This document shows positions 1 to 6,908 of a stretch of DNA of 13,214 nt, one piece after another. Under the pieces are notes generated by a model that searched no databases, had not been told where the DNA came from, and saw only the letters and a list, made by a program, of their open reading frames with translations. The stretch covers positions 1 to 13,214 of the forward strand of contig JBDNFD010000048.1 of assembly GCA_041689995.1 (NCBI GenBank), in the 5' to 3' direction. This stretch comes from DASSWG01 sp041689995. GTDB lineage: Bacteria > Bacteroidota > Bacteroidia > Flavobacteriales > Flavobacteriaceae. The position numbers were made by a program, and so were the translations under genes. Position 1 is the first letter of the stretch, and the number at the start of each line of letters is the position of its first letter.

Positions 1-35
1 AACTCATAACTCATAACTCATAACTCATAACTCAC
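1..35. repeat. Heptanucleotide tandem repeat (AACTCAT)x5
   Basis: Five head-to-tail copies of a 7-base unit, AACTCAT, run from the window edge; the last copy (29-35) reads AACTCAC. The array probably continues to the left of the window. On the minus strand it reads ATGAGTT repeated, and the copy nearest gldA supplies the TGA stop codon of that gene (32-34). Because the unit lies at and beyond the stop, copy-number change would alter only the 3' flank of gldA and not its protein. Confidence 0.9.
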
Positions 36-928
36 AAAGCCGTTAATTCCCGAAACATCTTTTCAAGATTCTGACTTTTTCGTTCCAGTTGCAATATCTT
101 CAATCCGTTATCATGCGCAAAATCAAATACCGCAGAACGCATGTCATGGTCGGAATCGAATTTCAATTCATACACAAATCCGCCTACATTTTCCACGGAT
201 TTTAGATTGCTTATTTTCCACAATTGTTCTTCCTCCACGCGATAATCGAATTCCACGCGAATAAATTGTTCCTTTTGGTCGCGCAAATCCGATAGTTTTT
301 TATCCGCTACAATTTTTCCTTTATCGATAATAATAACACGGTCACAAATCGCCTCGACCTCTTGCATAATATGTGTGGAAAGAAAAACCGTTTTCTCTTT
401 GCCGATATTTTTGATCAGCTGCCGGATTTCCACCAATTGATTTGGATCTAAACCAGTGGTCGGTTCGTCTAAAATCAAAACTTCCGGATCATGTAAAAGC
501 GCGGTGGCAATTCCCACTCGTTGCCGATAGCCTTTTGAAAGTTCCCCAATCATTTTGTTCGCTTCCGGAAGCAGACCGGTCATTGCGATAACTTGCTCGA
601 TTCGCTCTTTTTGCACGCCGTAAACTTTCGCATTGAAATCCAAATATTCGCGAACGTACATTTCCAAATACAGCGGATTGTGTTCCGGTAAATATCCGAT
701 TTTCTGTTGTACGGCCAGTTTCTCTTCCACTACATCGGAGCCATTCACTTTTGCGTTTCCCGAGGAAGCTGGTAAATATCCGGTCAAAATTTTCATCATA
801 GTCGATTTTCCAGCGCCGTTCGGACCTAAAAACCCAACGATTTCCCCTCGTTTTACGGAAAAGGAAATATCGTCCAAGGCTTTTTGGGCTCCATAGGTTT
901 TTGTGATATTGGCGACTTCGATGGACAT
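32..928 (-). CDS. gldA: GldA-type gliding motility ABC transporter ATP-binding subunit
   Basis: A 298-residue ABC ATPase. Visible motifs are Walker A GPNGAGKST at 35-43, signature LSKGYRQR at 130-137, Walker B LILDEP at 151-156 and the switch histidine H186. The Q-loop region reads YLPEHNPLY (80-88), with Glu where most ABC ATPases have Gln; as I recall this is usual in the GldA group. The C-terminal ~90 residues form the extension found in ABC-2 exporter ATPases. In Flavobacterium, GldA works with the membrane partners GldF and GldG and is required for gliding; those genes are not in this window, and in F. johnsoniae too gldA is separate from gldFG. It would act on the cytoplasmic face of the inner membrane. 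Length and full-length fit to the family are good. The ATG at 928 is the natural start. The gene is divergent from the secreted LRR gene; the stop codon sits in a 7-base tandem repeat. Confidence 0.88.
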   Translation of the reverse strand: MSIEVANITKTYGAQKALDDISFSVKRGEIVGFLGPNGAGKSTMMKILTGYLPASSGNAKVNGSDVVEEKLAVQQKIGYLPEHNPLYLEMYVREYLDFNAKVYGVQKERIEQVIAMTGLLPEANKMIGELSKGYRQRVGIATALLHDPEVLILDEPTTGLDPNQLVEIRQLIKNIGKEKTVFLSTHIMQEVEAICDRVIIIDKGKIVADKKLSDLRDQKEQFIRVEFDYRVEEEQLWKISNLKSVENVGGFVYELKFDSDHDMRSAVFDFAHDNGLKILQLERKSQNLEKMFRELTAL

Positions 929-941
929 AGTGGATTTTTTT

Positions 942-949
942 CAAAAATA
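942..949 (-). promoter_or_regulatory. Possible Bacteroidota -7 box for gldA
   Basis: Read on the minus strand these bases are TATTTTTG, an exact match to the TAnnTTTG element of Bacteroidota housekeeping promoters. It lies only 13 bases before the gldA ATG, so transcripts would be nearly leaderless. No convincing -33 TTG is present at the usual distance. Such a short motif is expected by chance in AT-rich DNA, so this is a weak call. Confidence 0.25.
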
Positions 950-1114
950 CCCAAAACAATGCTATTTTCTGGGTTCTTGCGGTTAATTTTCGTATATTTC
1001 AAATTGATTGGTTGCATATTTGGCTTAGCTTTTTTAAATTATTGGTAGTATTTTTTGATTTTAAATTGTTTTATAGATGCAAATCCATCGAATTTCATTC
1101 TTAAACTATTTACT

Positions 1115-3385
1115 ATGAAATATTTTTATCAATTTCCCAAGTCTTTCCTTCTTTTAGTTTTGGCTCTTTTCTTTGTTCGGAATTCATCTGCACAAACCGT
1201 GAATATACCGGACGCAATCTTGAAAACAAAATTGTTGGATTATTCGCCACCTATCGATACCAATAGTGACGGCGAAATTCAAGTTATCGAAGCGGCGGCT
1301 TTGACGGGAATGTTGGATTTGTCCCTTGATTCCTCTTGGGAGTCCCGATATAGTGATCCGATGGGTTTGGAAACTTTTGTGAATATAACCGGGTTAAATC
1401 TGGCCAATCAGCTTTTAACTTCTTTTAATATTTCGACTTTTACCAATTTACAGGAATTGCGAATTTCGGGCAATAACCTTTCTTCCATAGATGTTTCTTC
1501 ACTGGTCAATTTGGAAAGGTTATATCTTTCGCACAATGAATTGTTTTCATTGGATGTTTCAACATTGGTCAATTTGCAGGAATTGGAAGTTGGGTTCAAT
1601 AATCTTTCTTCCATTGATGTGTCTATGTTGACAGATCTCGAAATTCTTTATATTGACAGTAATCAGTTAACCTCATTGAATGTTTCCGCTTTGGCGAATT
1701 TACAAGATCTGAGGGCGTTCTATAATAATCTTTCTTTCATCGATGTTTCTAATAACCTCAACCTTATGAGTTTGGGAGTGGGTGAAAATAATATAGAGGA
1801 ATTGGATGTTTCCAATAATCCCAATCTCGTTTCATTTAGTTTTTATTATAGTCCGATGCTTACGCACATCAATATGAAAAACGGCAACAATATAAATATG
1901 AATTTATTGGAGGGGGTTTTGAATACTCCAAACCTTGAGATGATTTGTGTTGACGATGTGACTTTTTTCTTCGATAATTTTTATATTGAACCAACATTTG
2001 ATGGGGTGGTCACCACCTATTGTAGTTTTAATCCCGCACAATTCAATACTATTACCGGACAATTAAATCTCAATATGGGTGAAGGTTGCGAGGCTTCAAC
2101 TGCGCTTGGGATTCCTAACACTTTAATTAGAACGCAGCAAGGAGCACATAGTTTTGGAACAGTGACCAACTTAGATGGGGATTATCTCCAACATTTGGGG
2201 GAAGGAACAGGGACCACTTCGGTTATAAATGATCTGCCTTCTTATTTCGTAACCACGCCCGATTCACAAAATTCCAGTTTTACCGGTTACGGAAACTCGG
2301 TTGCCCTTGATTTTTGTGTGGAACCCACCATGGCAGTGGAAGATTTGAATATTACACTTTTCCCTTCTTTTTGCGACCCGAGGCCAGATCATTTTTCCAT
2401 TTATACAATATCTTTTGAAAATATGGGAACCGACATTGTGGATGGGCAGATAAACTTCGAATTTGACGGAACCAAACAACTATTTTTCTGTGCATCCACT
2501 GCAATAACCTCTTATGACTCAAATTCTGTTATCATTGATTTTGTAGATTTGGAACCTTTCGAATCAAGACATTTTGGAATTAAATTGTACACTAAAACAC
2601 CTCCTGATGTCAATGCCGGGGATATTCTGAATTTTACGGCGACTATTACTCCGAACGATACTGATTACACCCCGAACAACAATATTTCTCAACTGTCGGA
2701 AACGGTTGTAAATTCATTTGATCCAAATGATAAAATGGTTTTGGAAGGAGAAGAGATACTGATAAACGATGCCGATAAATACTTGCACTATCTTATTCGC
2801 TTTCAAAATACAGGCACCGCGCCGGCTTTAAATGTTGTGGTCACAGATACATTGAGCGATCTATTGGACTGGAATAGTTTGCGTATGGTTTCCGCAAGTC
2901 ATAATTATCATGTGCGCATTACGGATGATAATTTTGTGGAATTTATTTTTGAAAATATCGATCTTCCCTATGAAGCGGTAGAAGATTCCGCAAGTCATGG
3001 TTTTGTGGCCTATAGAATAAAACCTAAAAGTAATGTGGAAGTGGGTGACATTATTGAAGGGAACGCTGCTATTTATTTCGATTTAAATGAGCCAATTATC
3101 ACCAATACCGTTTCTACGGAAATAGTCGAAAATCTTTCTTTGGAAAATCATGGTTCGTTGAAAGAAATTCGTTTGTTCCCAAACCCCACGACTGGAATTT
3201 TGAATATTTCTAACGAAGAAGGAATAGAAAAAGTTGAGATTTTCTCGCTTTCTGGCGAACAATTGATCCATCAAAATGGCCGATTGAAAACAATTGATTT
3301 GGGAAATTTGCAACATGGAATTTATTTTGTGAAAGTGACTTATGAAAAAGGAGGGAAGCTTGTCAAAAAAGTAATAAAGAAATAA
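1115..3385 (+). CDS. Secreted leucine-rich-repeat protein with T9SS sorting domain
   Basis: I start the protein at ATG 1115 rather than the upstream in-frame codon at 1055, because this puts a clean signal peptide at residues 1-26 (basic start, hydrophobic core FLLLVLALFF, cleavage near SSAQ). The 756-residue product then shows: a perfect EF-hand loop at 48-59 (D48, N50, D52, G53, I55, E59); seven 21-residue leucine-rich repeats at 101-247 of the pattern L-x-S-[IL]-D-V-S-x-L-x-N-L-x-x-L; beta-sandwich-like regions from about 400 to 530; a region from about 533 to 670 with the FDPNDK motif that commonly precedes the end of such Bacteroidota proteins; and a T9SS type A C-terminal domain at about 685-756 (FPNPTTG, then HGIYFVKV and KKVIKK). 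The family is exported through the Sec and type IX systems to the cell surface or medium. The repeat face suggests binding of protein or glycan, but the ligand is unknown. A terminator follows, so it is probably a single-gene unit. Confidence 0.87.
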   Translation: MKYFYQFPKSFLLLVLALFFVRNSSAQTVNIPDAILKTKLLDYSPPIDTNSDGEIQVIEAAALTGMLDLSLDSSWESRYSDPMGLETFVNITGLNLANQLLTSFNISTFTNLQELRISGNNLSSIDVSSLVNLERLYLSHNELFSLDVSTLVNLQELEVGFNNLSSIDVSMLTDLEILYIDSNQLTSLNVSALANLQDLRAFYNNLSFIDVSNNLNLMSLGVGENNIEELDVSNNPNLVSFSFYYSPMLTHINMKNGNNINMNLLEGVLNTPNLEMICVDDVTFFFDNFYIEPTFDGVVTTYCSFNPAQFNTITGQLNLNMGEGCEASTALGIPNTLIRTQQGAHSFGTVTNLDGDYLQHLGEGTGTTSVINDLPSYFVTTPDSQNSSFTGYGNSVALDFCVEPTMAVEDLNITLFPSFCDPRPDHFSIYTISFENMGTDIVDGQINFEFDGTKQLFFCASTAITSYDSNSVIIDFVDLEPFESRHFGIKLYTKTPPDVNAGDILNFTATITPNDTDYTPNNNISQLSETVVNSFDPNDKMVLEGEEILINDADKYLHYLIRFQNTGTAPALNVVVTDTLSDLLDWNSLRMVSASHNYHVRITDDNFVEFIFENIDLPYEAVEDSASHGFVAYRIKPKSNVEVGDIIEGNAAIYFDLNEPIITNTVSTEIVENLSLENHGSLKEIRLFPNPTTGILNISNEEGIEKVEIFSLSGEQLIHQNGRLKTIDLGNLQHGIYFVKVTYEKGGKLVKKVIKK
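1415..1855 (+). repeat. Seven 63-bp in-frame repeats encoding LRR units
   Basis: Seven consecutive 63-base units inside the secreted LRR gene encode residues 101-247, each 21 residues long with no length variation. The segments around LSSIDVS are still very alike at DNA level (around 1480, 1606 and 1732), which points to expansion by tandem duplication. The last two copies have diverged most (DVSNNLNL and DVSNNPNL). Confidence 0.8.
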
Positions 3386-3431
3386 AGAAATAAGCGGTAA
3401 TAATATTTTCTGAACAGCAAATAATTTTTCT

Positions 3432-3463
3432 AAAAGCGGTTTCCAAGTGGAATCCGCTTTTTT
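3432..3463 (+). terminator. Intrinsic terminator after the LRR gene
   Basis: The left arm AAAGCGGTTTCC (3433-3444) pairs with GGAATCCGCTTT (3449-3460) with a single mismatch and a four-base loop AAGT. An extra A-T pair extends the stem at its base. The right arm runs into six T residues (3458-3463). It lies about 50 bases after the stop of the LRR gene and before the promoter of the aro run. Confidence 0.85.
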
Positions 3464-3497
3464 ATCAAAATCCAACCCACAAGAAACCTCCTTACGA

Positions 3498-3505
3498 TAT
3501 ATTTG
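3498..3505 (+). promoter_or_regulatory. Probable -7 box for the DAHP synthase gene run
   Basis: TATATTTG matches the Bacteroidota TAnnTTTG element exactly and is followed by T. It stands 55 bases before the ATG at 3561, between the terminator of the previous gene and the next gene, which is the expected place. A clear -33 TTG is missing. Downstream, AAAGGA at 3548-3553 is a possible weak ribosome-binding site. Confidence 0.4.
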
Positions 3506-3560
3506 TACTTTGAAATCAAAGACGAATTCGAATTAATTTGGATTTCGAAAGGAAAACGGA

Positions 3561-4679
3561 ATGGGAAAAAATAAAAAAATCGCAAATTGGTTAGATGCAA
3601 TGGCACTGAATCATCCTTTTGTGATTGCAGGCCCTTGCAGTGCGGAAACGGAGGAGCAAATATTGGAAACTGCTCATCAACTGAAAAACACGGACGCATC
3701 CGTTTTGCGGGCCGGTTTATGGAAACCACGAACTCGTCCTGGGAATTTTGAAGGGGTGGGAGCCTTGGGTTTGAAATGGTTGCAACGCGCAAAACAAGAA
3801 ACTGGCTTATTGATCGCAACCGAAGTGGCCAATGCCGTTCATGTAGATTTAGCGCTGAAACATGACCTTGATGTGCTCTGGATCGGTGCGCGAACCACGG
3901 TTTCGCCTTTTATGGTTCAGGCAATCGCCGATGCTTTGCGCGGAACCGATAAAATTGTGTTGGTGAAAAATCCGGTGAATCCTGATTTAGGTTTGTGGCT
4001 TGGCGCAATAGAACGGCTGGCGACTGCGAACATAAAAAATTTGGGGGTTGTCCATCGCGGATTTTCTTCTTATGAAAAGTCGATATACCGTAATAATCCC
4101 GAATGGCAAATTCCCATCGATTTGCAAACACAATTTCCGGATTTACCATTATTGTTGGATCCCTCGCATATTTCAGGAAATCGGGATTTGATCTTCGAAC
4201 TTTGCCAAAGAGCTTTGGATTTAAATTATGATGGGTTTATGGTAGAAGTTCACCGCGATCCGGAAAATGCTTGGAGCGATGCCGAACAGCAAATTACTCC
4301 CGCATTTTTGTCCAAAATAATGGAAAATTTGACCCCTCGTAAAACAAAAGGTGAAGGCAACTTTTTGAAGGAGTTGGAAGAATTGCGGACTAAAATCGAT
4401 ATCGTAGATAAGCAAGTCGTCGATTTATTTGGGAAACGAATGAAAATTGCCGACCAAATTGGTGTCTTGAAAAAAGAAAACAATGTGGCTATTTTGCAGG
4501 CAGAACGCTGGAAGAAAGTACTTGACAGAATGTTGTTGGAATCAAAAACGGAAAGTTTGAGCGAAGAATTCATATTACGGGTTTATCGCGCCGTCCATCA
4601 AGAATCCATTGATCATCAATCTTTAATGGAGAGAAAATTGGAGATTTTGGATAAAAATACAGTAAAAACAGAAAAATAA
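3561..4679 (+). CDS. Bifunctional DAHP synthase / chorismate mutase
   Basis: A 372-residue fusion. Residues 1-258 are a type I-beta DAHP synthase, which condenses phosphoenolpyruvate and erythrose 4-phosphate as the first step of the shikimate pathway. GPCS (24-27), KPRTRP (55-60) and DPSH (200-203) are present, and C26, H203, E229 and D240 fit the spacing of the metal ligands (the last two intervals equal those of the Thermotoga enzyme). Residues about 267-355 are an AroQ-fold chorismate mutase: R276, R293, K304, R316 and Q353 keep the intervals of the E. coli active-site residues. The domain order (mutase at the C terminus) is the one known from Prevotella nigrescens, where the mutase domain and its product prephenate regulate the synthase; the same feedback is likely here by inference. 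The linker (259-266) is short and charged. It is the first gene of the run that ends with aroA, so two shikimate steps lie in one transcription direction. Confidence 0.93.
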   Translation: MGKNKKIANWLDAMALNHPFVIAGPCSAETEEQILETAHQLKNTDASVLRAGLWKPRTRPGNFEGVGALGLKWLQRAKQETGLLIATEVANAVHVDLALKHDLDVLWIGARTTVSPFMVQAIADALRGTDKIVLVKNPVNPDLGLWLGAIERLATANIKNLGVVHRGFSSYEKSIYRNNPEWQIPIDLQTQFPDLPLLLDPSHISGNRDLIFELCQRALDLNYDGFMVEVHRDPENAWSDAEQQITPAFLSKIMENLTPRKTKGEGNFLKELEELRTKIDIVDKQVVDLFGKRMKIADQIGVLKKENNVAILQAERWKKVLDRMLLESKTESLSEEFILRVYRAVHQESIDHQSLMERKLEILDKNTVKTEK

Positions 4680-4707
4680 ATTCGTCTCCTTTGGGGAGTT
4701 AGAAGGA

Positions 4708-5691
4708 ATGGTAGGAACAGTTTACAAATCGACTGGCAGTTGGTATTTGGTAAAAGCCTCCCGAAATATCGGGAATGAATTTTCGGAGGGTGTGTTTTAT
4801 GAATGTCGCATCAAAGGAAAATTCAGGATGCAGGGAATTAAAAGTACAAATCCTGTAGCGGCTGGTGATCGCGTGCTTTTTGATGTGGAAAAGAACAATG
4901 AAGATTTCAGCGGAAAGTTTGGCGTTATAAAGAAAATTCTGAAACGTGACAATTATATCATTCGGAAATCAGTCAACCTTTCCAAACAAACCCACATTAT
5001 AGCTGCAAATATTGACATAGCTTTTTTGTTGATAACGCTGAATAATCCGCCGACTTTCACCACGTTTATCGATCGATTTCTGGTCACCGCCGAAGCTTAT
5101 CATATTAAAGCAGTGCTGCTTTTCAATAAAATAGATACCTATTCAGAAGATGAATTGAACGAGATAAAATATTTGGCACATGTGTATCGAAAAATCCGTT
5201 ATGCATGTATTGGAATTTCGGCCACAACGGGGAAGAATGTGGAACAAGTGAAGGATTTGATGCGTGGAAAAACCTGTTTGTTTTCGGGTCACAGCGGAAC
5301 CGGGAAATCTACTTTGATCAATAAAATTGAGCCTTCCAAGAATTTGAAAACCGCGAAAATTTCCGATCAACATCAGCAAGGGCAGCATACGACCACATTT
5401 GCAGAAATGTACGATTTGGATTTTGGGGCGCGGATAATCGATACGCCGGGAATAAAAGGTTTTGGTGTGGTTGATATGGAAAAAGAAGAAGTTGGCGATT
5501 ATTTTCCTGAATTCTTGGAACTGAAACCCAAATGTAAATTCAATAATTGCCTCCATTTAAAAGAACCAGATTGTGCGGTAAAAAATGCATTGGATAAAGA
5601 TGAGGTTGCTTTTTCACGCTATAAAAGTTACCTTCAAATTTTGGAAGGGGAAGAAGAAAATTATCGCAAAGATATTTATGATGAGAAATAA
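4708..5691 (+). CDS. rsgA: Ribosome small subunit-dependent GTPase A
   Basis: A 327-residue circularly permuted GTPase that helps late maturation of the 30S ribosomal subunit. The permuted motif order is visible: G4 NKID (140-143), G5 SAT (171-173), G1 GHSGTGKST (194-202), G2 in QGQHTTT (224-230), G3 DTPG (245-248). A C-terminal zinc knuckle follows with C276, C281, H283 and C289. The N-terminal ~90 residues are the OB-fold RNA-binding domain; the opening KSTGSWY is typical of Bacteroidota RsgA and supports the start at 4708. Between VK (15-16) and YECR (31-34) there is a segment some eight residues longer than I remember in relatives, and its DNA is palindromic (4757-4789; separate entry). 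The gene follows the DAHP synthase gene by 28 bases and precedes dtd. Confidence 0.95.
   Translation: MVGTVYKSTGSWYLVKASRNIGNEFSEGVFYECRIKGKFRMQGIKSTNPVAAGDRVLFDVEKNNEDFSGKFGVIKKILKRDNYIIRKSVNLSKQTHIIAANIDIAFLLITLNNPPTFTTFIDRFLVTAEAYHIKAVLLFNKIDTYSEDELNEIKYLAHVYRKIRYACIGISATTGKNVEQVKDLMRGKTCLFSGHSGTGKSTLINKIEPSKNLKTAKISDQHQQGQHTTTFAEMYDLDFGARIIDTPGIKGFGVVDMEKEEVGDYFPEFLELKPKCKFNNCLHLKEPDCAVKNALDKDEVAFSRYKSYLQILEGEEENYRKDIYDEK
4757..4789 (+). repeat. Palindromic segment inside rsgA
   Basis: Within the rsgA reading frame, TCCCGA (4759-4764) and TCGGGA (4769-4774) form a perfect 6-base inverted repeat with a 4-base spacer. A longer alternative pairing joins CCTCCCGAAA (4757-4766) with TTTCGGAGG (4781-4789), leaving one bulged C. 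The 33 bases encode about residues 17-27 of RsgA, a place where related proteins appear shorter. This suggests an in-frame insertion of a small palindromic element, but only an alignment of homologues can prove it. Confidence 0.55.
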
Positions 5692-5722
5692 CCTTTTCAG
5701 GGTTTCAAACAAGGAAAGGGTT
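5690..5722 (+). repeat. Intergenic palindrome, copy 1 (rsgA-dtd gap)
   Basis: AACCTTTTC (5690-5698) pairs with GAAAGGGTT (5714-5722) over nine bases with one G-T pair. The 15-base loop begins with AGGGTTTCAAA (5699-5709), an 11-mer that recurs exactly at 6580-6590. The stem starts inside the rsgA stop codon. There is no T tract after it, so it is more likely a dispersed repeat or RNA-processing site than a terminator. Confidence 0.6.
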
Positions 5723-5734
5723 AACACACAAGAT

Positions 5735-6187
5735 ATGCGAACAGTTGTTCAACGTGTACAAAGAGCTTCGGTGAAAATCGATGGGAAAATAGTTGCCGAA
5801 ATCGAACAAGGACTACTTATTTTATTGGGTATTGAACCAGAAGACCAACAATTGGATGTGGATTGGTTGGTTCGGAAAATTGTCAATTTGCGGATTTTCA
5901 ATGATGCAAACCAGGTGATGAATTTAAGTTTGAAAGATGTGAACGGAGAAATTTTGGTCGTTAGTCAGTTTACTTTGCATGCTTCCATCAAAAAAGGAAA
6001 TCGCGCGAGTTATATTAAATCCGCCAAACCTGAAATTGCAATTCCCCTCTATGAAAAGTTTATCTTTGAACTGGAAAATGAACTTGGAAAAAAAGTGGCT
6101 ACAGGAAAATTTGGTGCCGACATGAAAGTGGAACTGATCAACGACGGACCGGTAACTATTTTAATGGACTCGAAAAATAAGGAATAA
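5735..6187 (+). CDS. dtd: D-aminoacyl-tRNA deacylase
   Basis: Removes D-amino acids (and glycine mischarged on tRNA-Ala) from tRNA, a proofreading step after aminoacylation in the cytoplasm. The start is placed at ATG 5735, giving MRTVVQRV as in other family members and a 150-residue product, the usual length; the frame is open upstream into rsgA but that extension does not look like Dtd. Key motifs are SQFT at 77-80, with the conserved Thr80, and NDGPVT at 136-141, containing the Gly-Pro pair that excludes L-amino acids. FGADMKV just before the last motif is also typical. It lies 43 bases after rsgA, the gap holding a palindromic repeat, and 50 bases before the MazG-type gene. Confidence 0.95.
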   Translation: MRTVVQRVQRASVKIDGKIVAEIEQGLLILLGIEPEDQQLDVDWLVRKIVNLRIFNDANQVMNLSLKDVNGEILVVSQFTLHASIKKGNRASYIKSAKPEIAIPLYEKFIFELENELGKKVATGKFGADMKVELINDGPVTILMDSKNKE

Positions 6188-6194
6188 GCCAAGC

Positions 6195-6219
6195 CTTTCA
6201 GGTTTTTAAAATCTGAAAG
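6195..6219 (+). repeat. Intergenic palindrome, copy 2 (dtd-mazG gap)
   Basis: CTTTCAG (6195-6201) and CTGAAAG (6213-6219) are perfect inverted arms. Inside them a G-T and three T-A pairs continue the stem to a three-base loop, so nearly the whole 25 bases fold. The sequence resembles the palindromes in the neighbouring gaps (CAGG, T-rich centre, TCTGA). No T tract follows at once, so terminator function is doubtful between co-directional genes. Confidence 0.65.
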
Positions 6220-6237
6220 CGTTCAAAAATCAAAAAA

Positions 6238-6564
6238 ATGAACATAGAAAATGCACAAAAGCAAGTGGACGAATGGATCACAGCCCATGGTGTCCGCTAT
6301 TTCAATGAACTCACCAATATGGCGCAACTCACGGAGGAAGTGGGGGAAGTGGCTCGTATTATCGCGCGGCGTTATGGGGAACAAAGCGAAAAGGAAAGTG
6401 ATAAAAACAAAGATTTGGGCGAAGAATTGGCTGATGTCTTGTTTGTTGTGTTATGTTTGGCAAATCAAACCGGGATCGATCTCGATGCTTCTTTTCAAAA
6501 GAAATTGGAATTAAAAACCAAGCGCGATCATGATCGGCATCAAAACAATGCAAAACTGAAATAA
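6238..6564 (+). CDS. MazG-type nucleotide pyrophosphohydrolase
   Basis: A 108-residue single-domain protein of the all-alpha NTP pyrophosphatase (MazG-like) superfamily. The metal-binding signature E-x-x-E ... E-x-x-D is seen as E34/E37 in EEVGE and E63/D66 in EELADVL, on two predicted helices. Such enzymes hydrolyse nucleoside triphosphates or modified nucleotides to the monophosphate and pyrophosphate; the true substrate cannot be read from the sequence. The length is that of short single-domain members, about half of a full MazG. The C-terminal 15 residues are charged (KTKRDHDRHQ). Its position after dtd and upstream of aroA suggests a housekeeping or house-cleaning role rather than a toxin-antitoxin one. 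Confidence 0.88.
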   Translation: MNIENAQKQVDEWITAHGVRYFNELTNMAQLTEEVGEVARIIARRYGEQSEKESDKNKDLGEELADVLFVVLCLANQTGIDLDASFQKKLELKTKRDHDRHQNNAKLK

Positions 6565-6570
6565 CTGATT

Positions 6571-6600
6571 AACCCTGTTAGGGTTTCAAATCCTGACCGA
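6571..6600 (+). repeat. Intergenic palindrome, copy 3 (after the MazG-type gene)
   Basis: AACCCT (6571-6576) and AGGGTT (6580-6585) form a perfect 6-base stem with a 3-base loop. The same right arm starts AGGGTTTCAAA (6580-6590), identical to the loop of copy 1 at 5699-5709, and continues with TCCTGA, giving an alternative AGG...CCT pairing across TTTCAAA. It begins seven bases after the stop of the MazG-type gene. Confidence 0.55.
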
Positions 6601-6637
6601 GTTCTTGAATCTTGAAAAAAAATTTAATTTTGAAGTT

Positions 6638-6907
6638 ATGTTCAAACAAGTAATCAATACAGAGGGCTTTTGGAAATCCGTAATTTTCTTAGGAATTTTG
6701 TTCGCTTTCGTATATGACATTATTGATTTGTGGTTTTCATTCGGGTTCGATATTTCCAACTATTTGGAGGTTTATTTTTCCAGCCTTTCCCGATTAGTCC
6801 GGTTTTTAATTGCAAATATTATGGGCGGATTTATTTATGGATTTATCATTACTTTCTTTAAATTTAGAACGAAAATCAAAGAGCATAAACATCTAAAAAA
6901 CAAATAG
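6638..6907 (+). CDS. Small two-helix membrane protein, copy A (unknown function)
   Basis: An 89-residue protein I do not recognise. I choose ATG 6638 over an in-frame TTG at 6605, since the start then lines up with the next gene. Two hydrophobic stretches, about residues 12-34 and 53-75, are probable membrane helices, joined by a loop of about 18 residues; the C terminus is strongly basic (FRTKIKEHKHLKNK), suggesting it stays in the cytoplasm with both ends inside. It is a paralogue of the protein encoded immediately downstream: both have GFWKSV near residues 10-16, FD near 38, and G-F-x-x-T-x-F before the basic tail. The stop is followed one base later by the next ATG, so the two are surely co-transcribed. 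Confidence 0.7.
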   Translation: MFKQVINTEGFWKSVIFLGILFAFVYDIIDLWFSFGFDISNYLEVYFSSLSRLVRFLIANIMGGFIYGFIITFFKFRTKIKEHKHLKNK

Positions 6908-6908
6908 T

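Noticed and set aside
489..959. Open frame of 156 codons overlapping gldA
   Set aside because: It is in another frame of a clearly conserved ABC ATPase and has no recognisable features.
1015..1022. CATATTTG as -7 promoter box for the LRR gene
   Set aside because: One mismatch, more than 90 bases from the start, and several equally poor matches in the same AT-rich gap (929-1114).
1055..1114. N-terminal extension of the LRR protein
   Set aside because: It would put 20 mixed residues before a typical signal peptide starting at 1115, so the later ATG is preferred.
4686..4698. CTCC...GGAG hairpin just before the rsgA start
   Set aside because: The stem has only four pairs and a five-base loop. 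It recalls a T/G-rich intergenic repeat seen in Flavobacteriia, but the match is too short to call from one copy.
5585..5734. N-terminal extension of Dtd into rsgA
   Set aside because: The added 50 residues are the out-of-frame translation of the rsgA end; Dtd proteins start with MRTVVQRV-like sequence as found at 5735.
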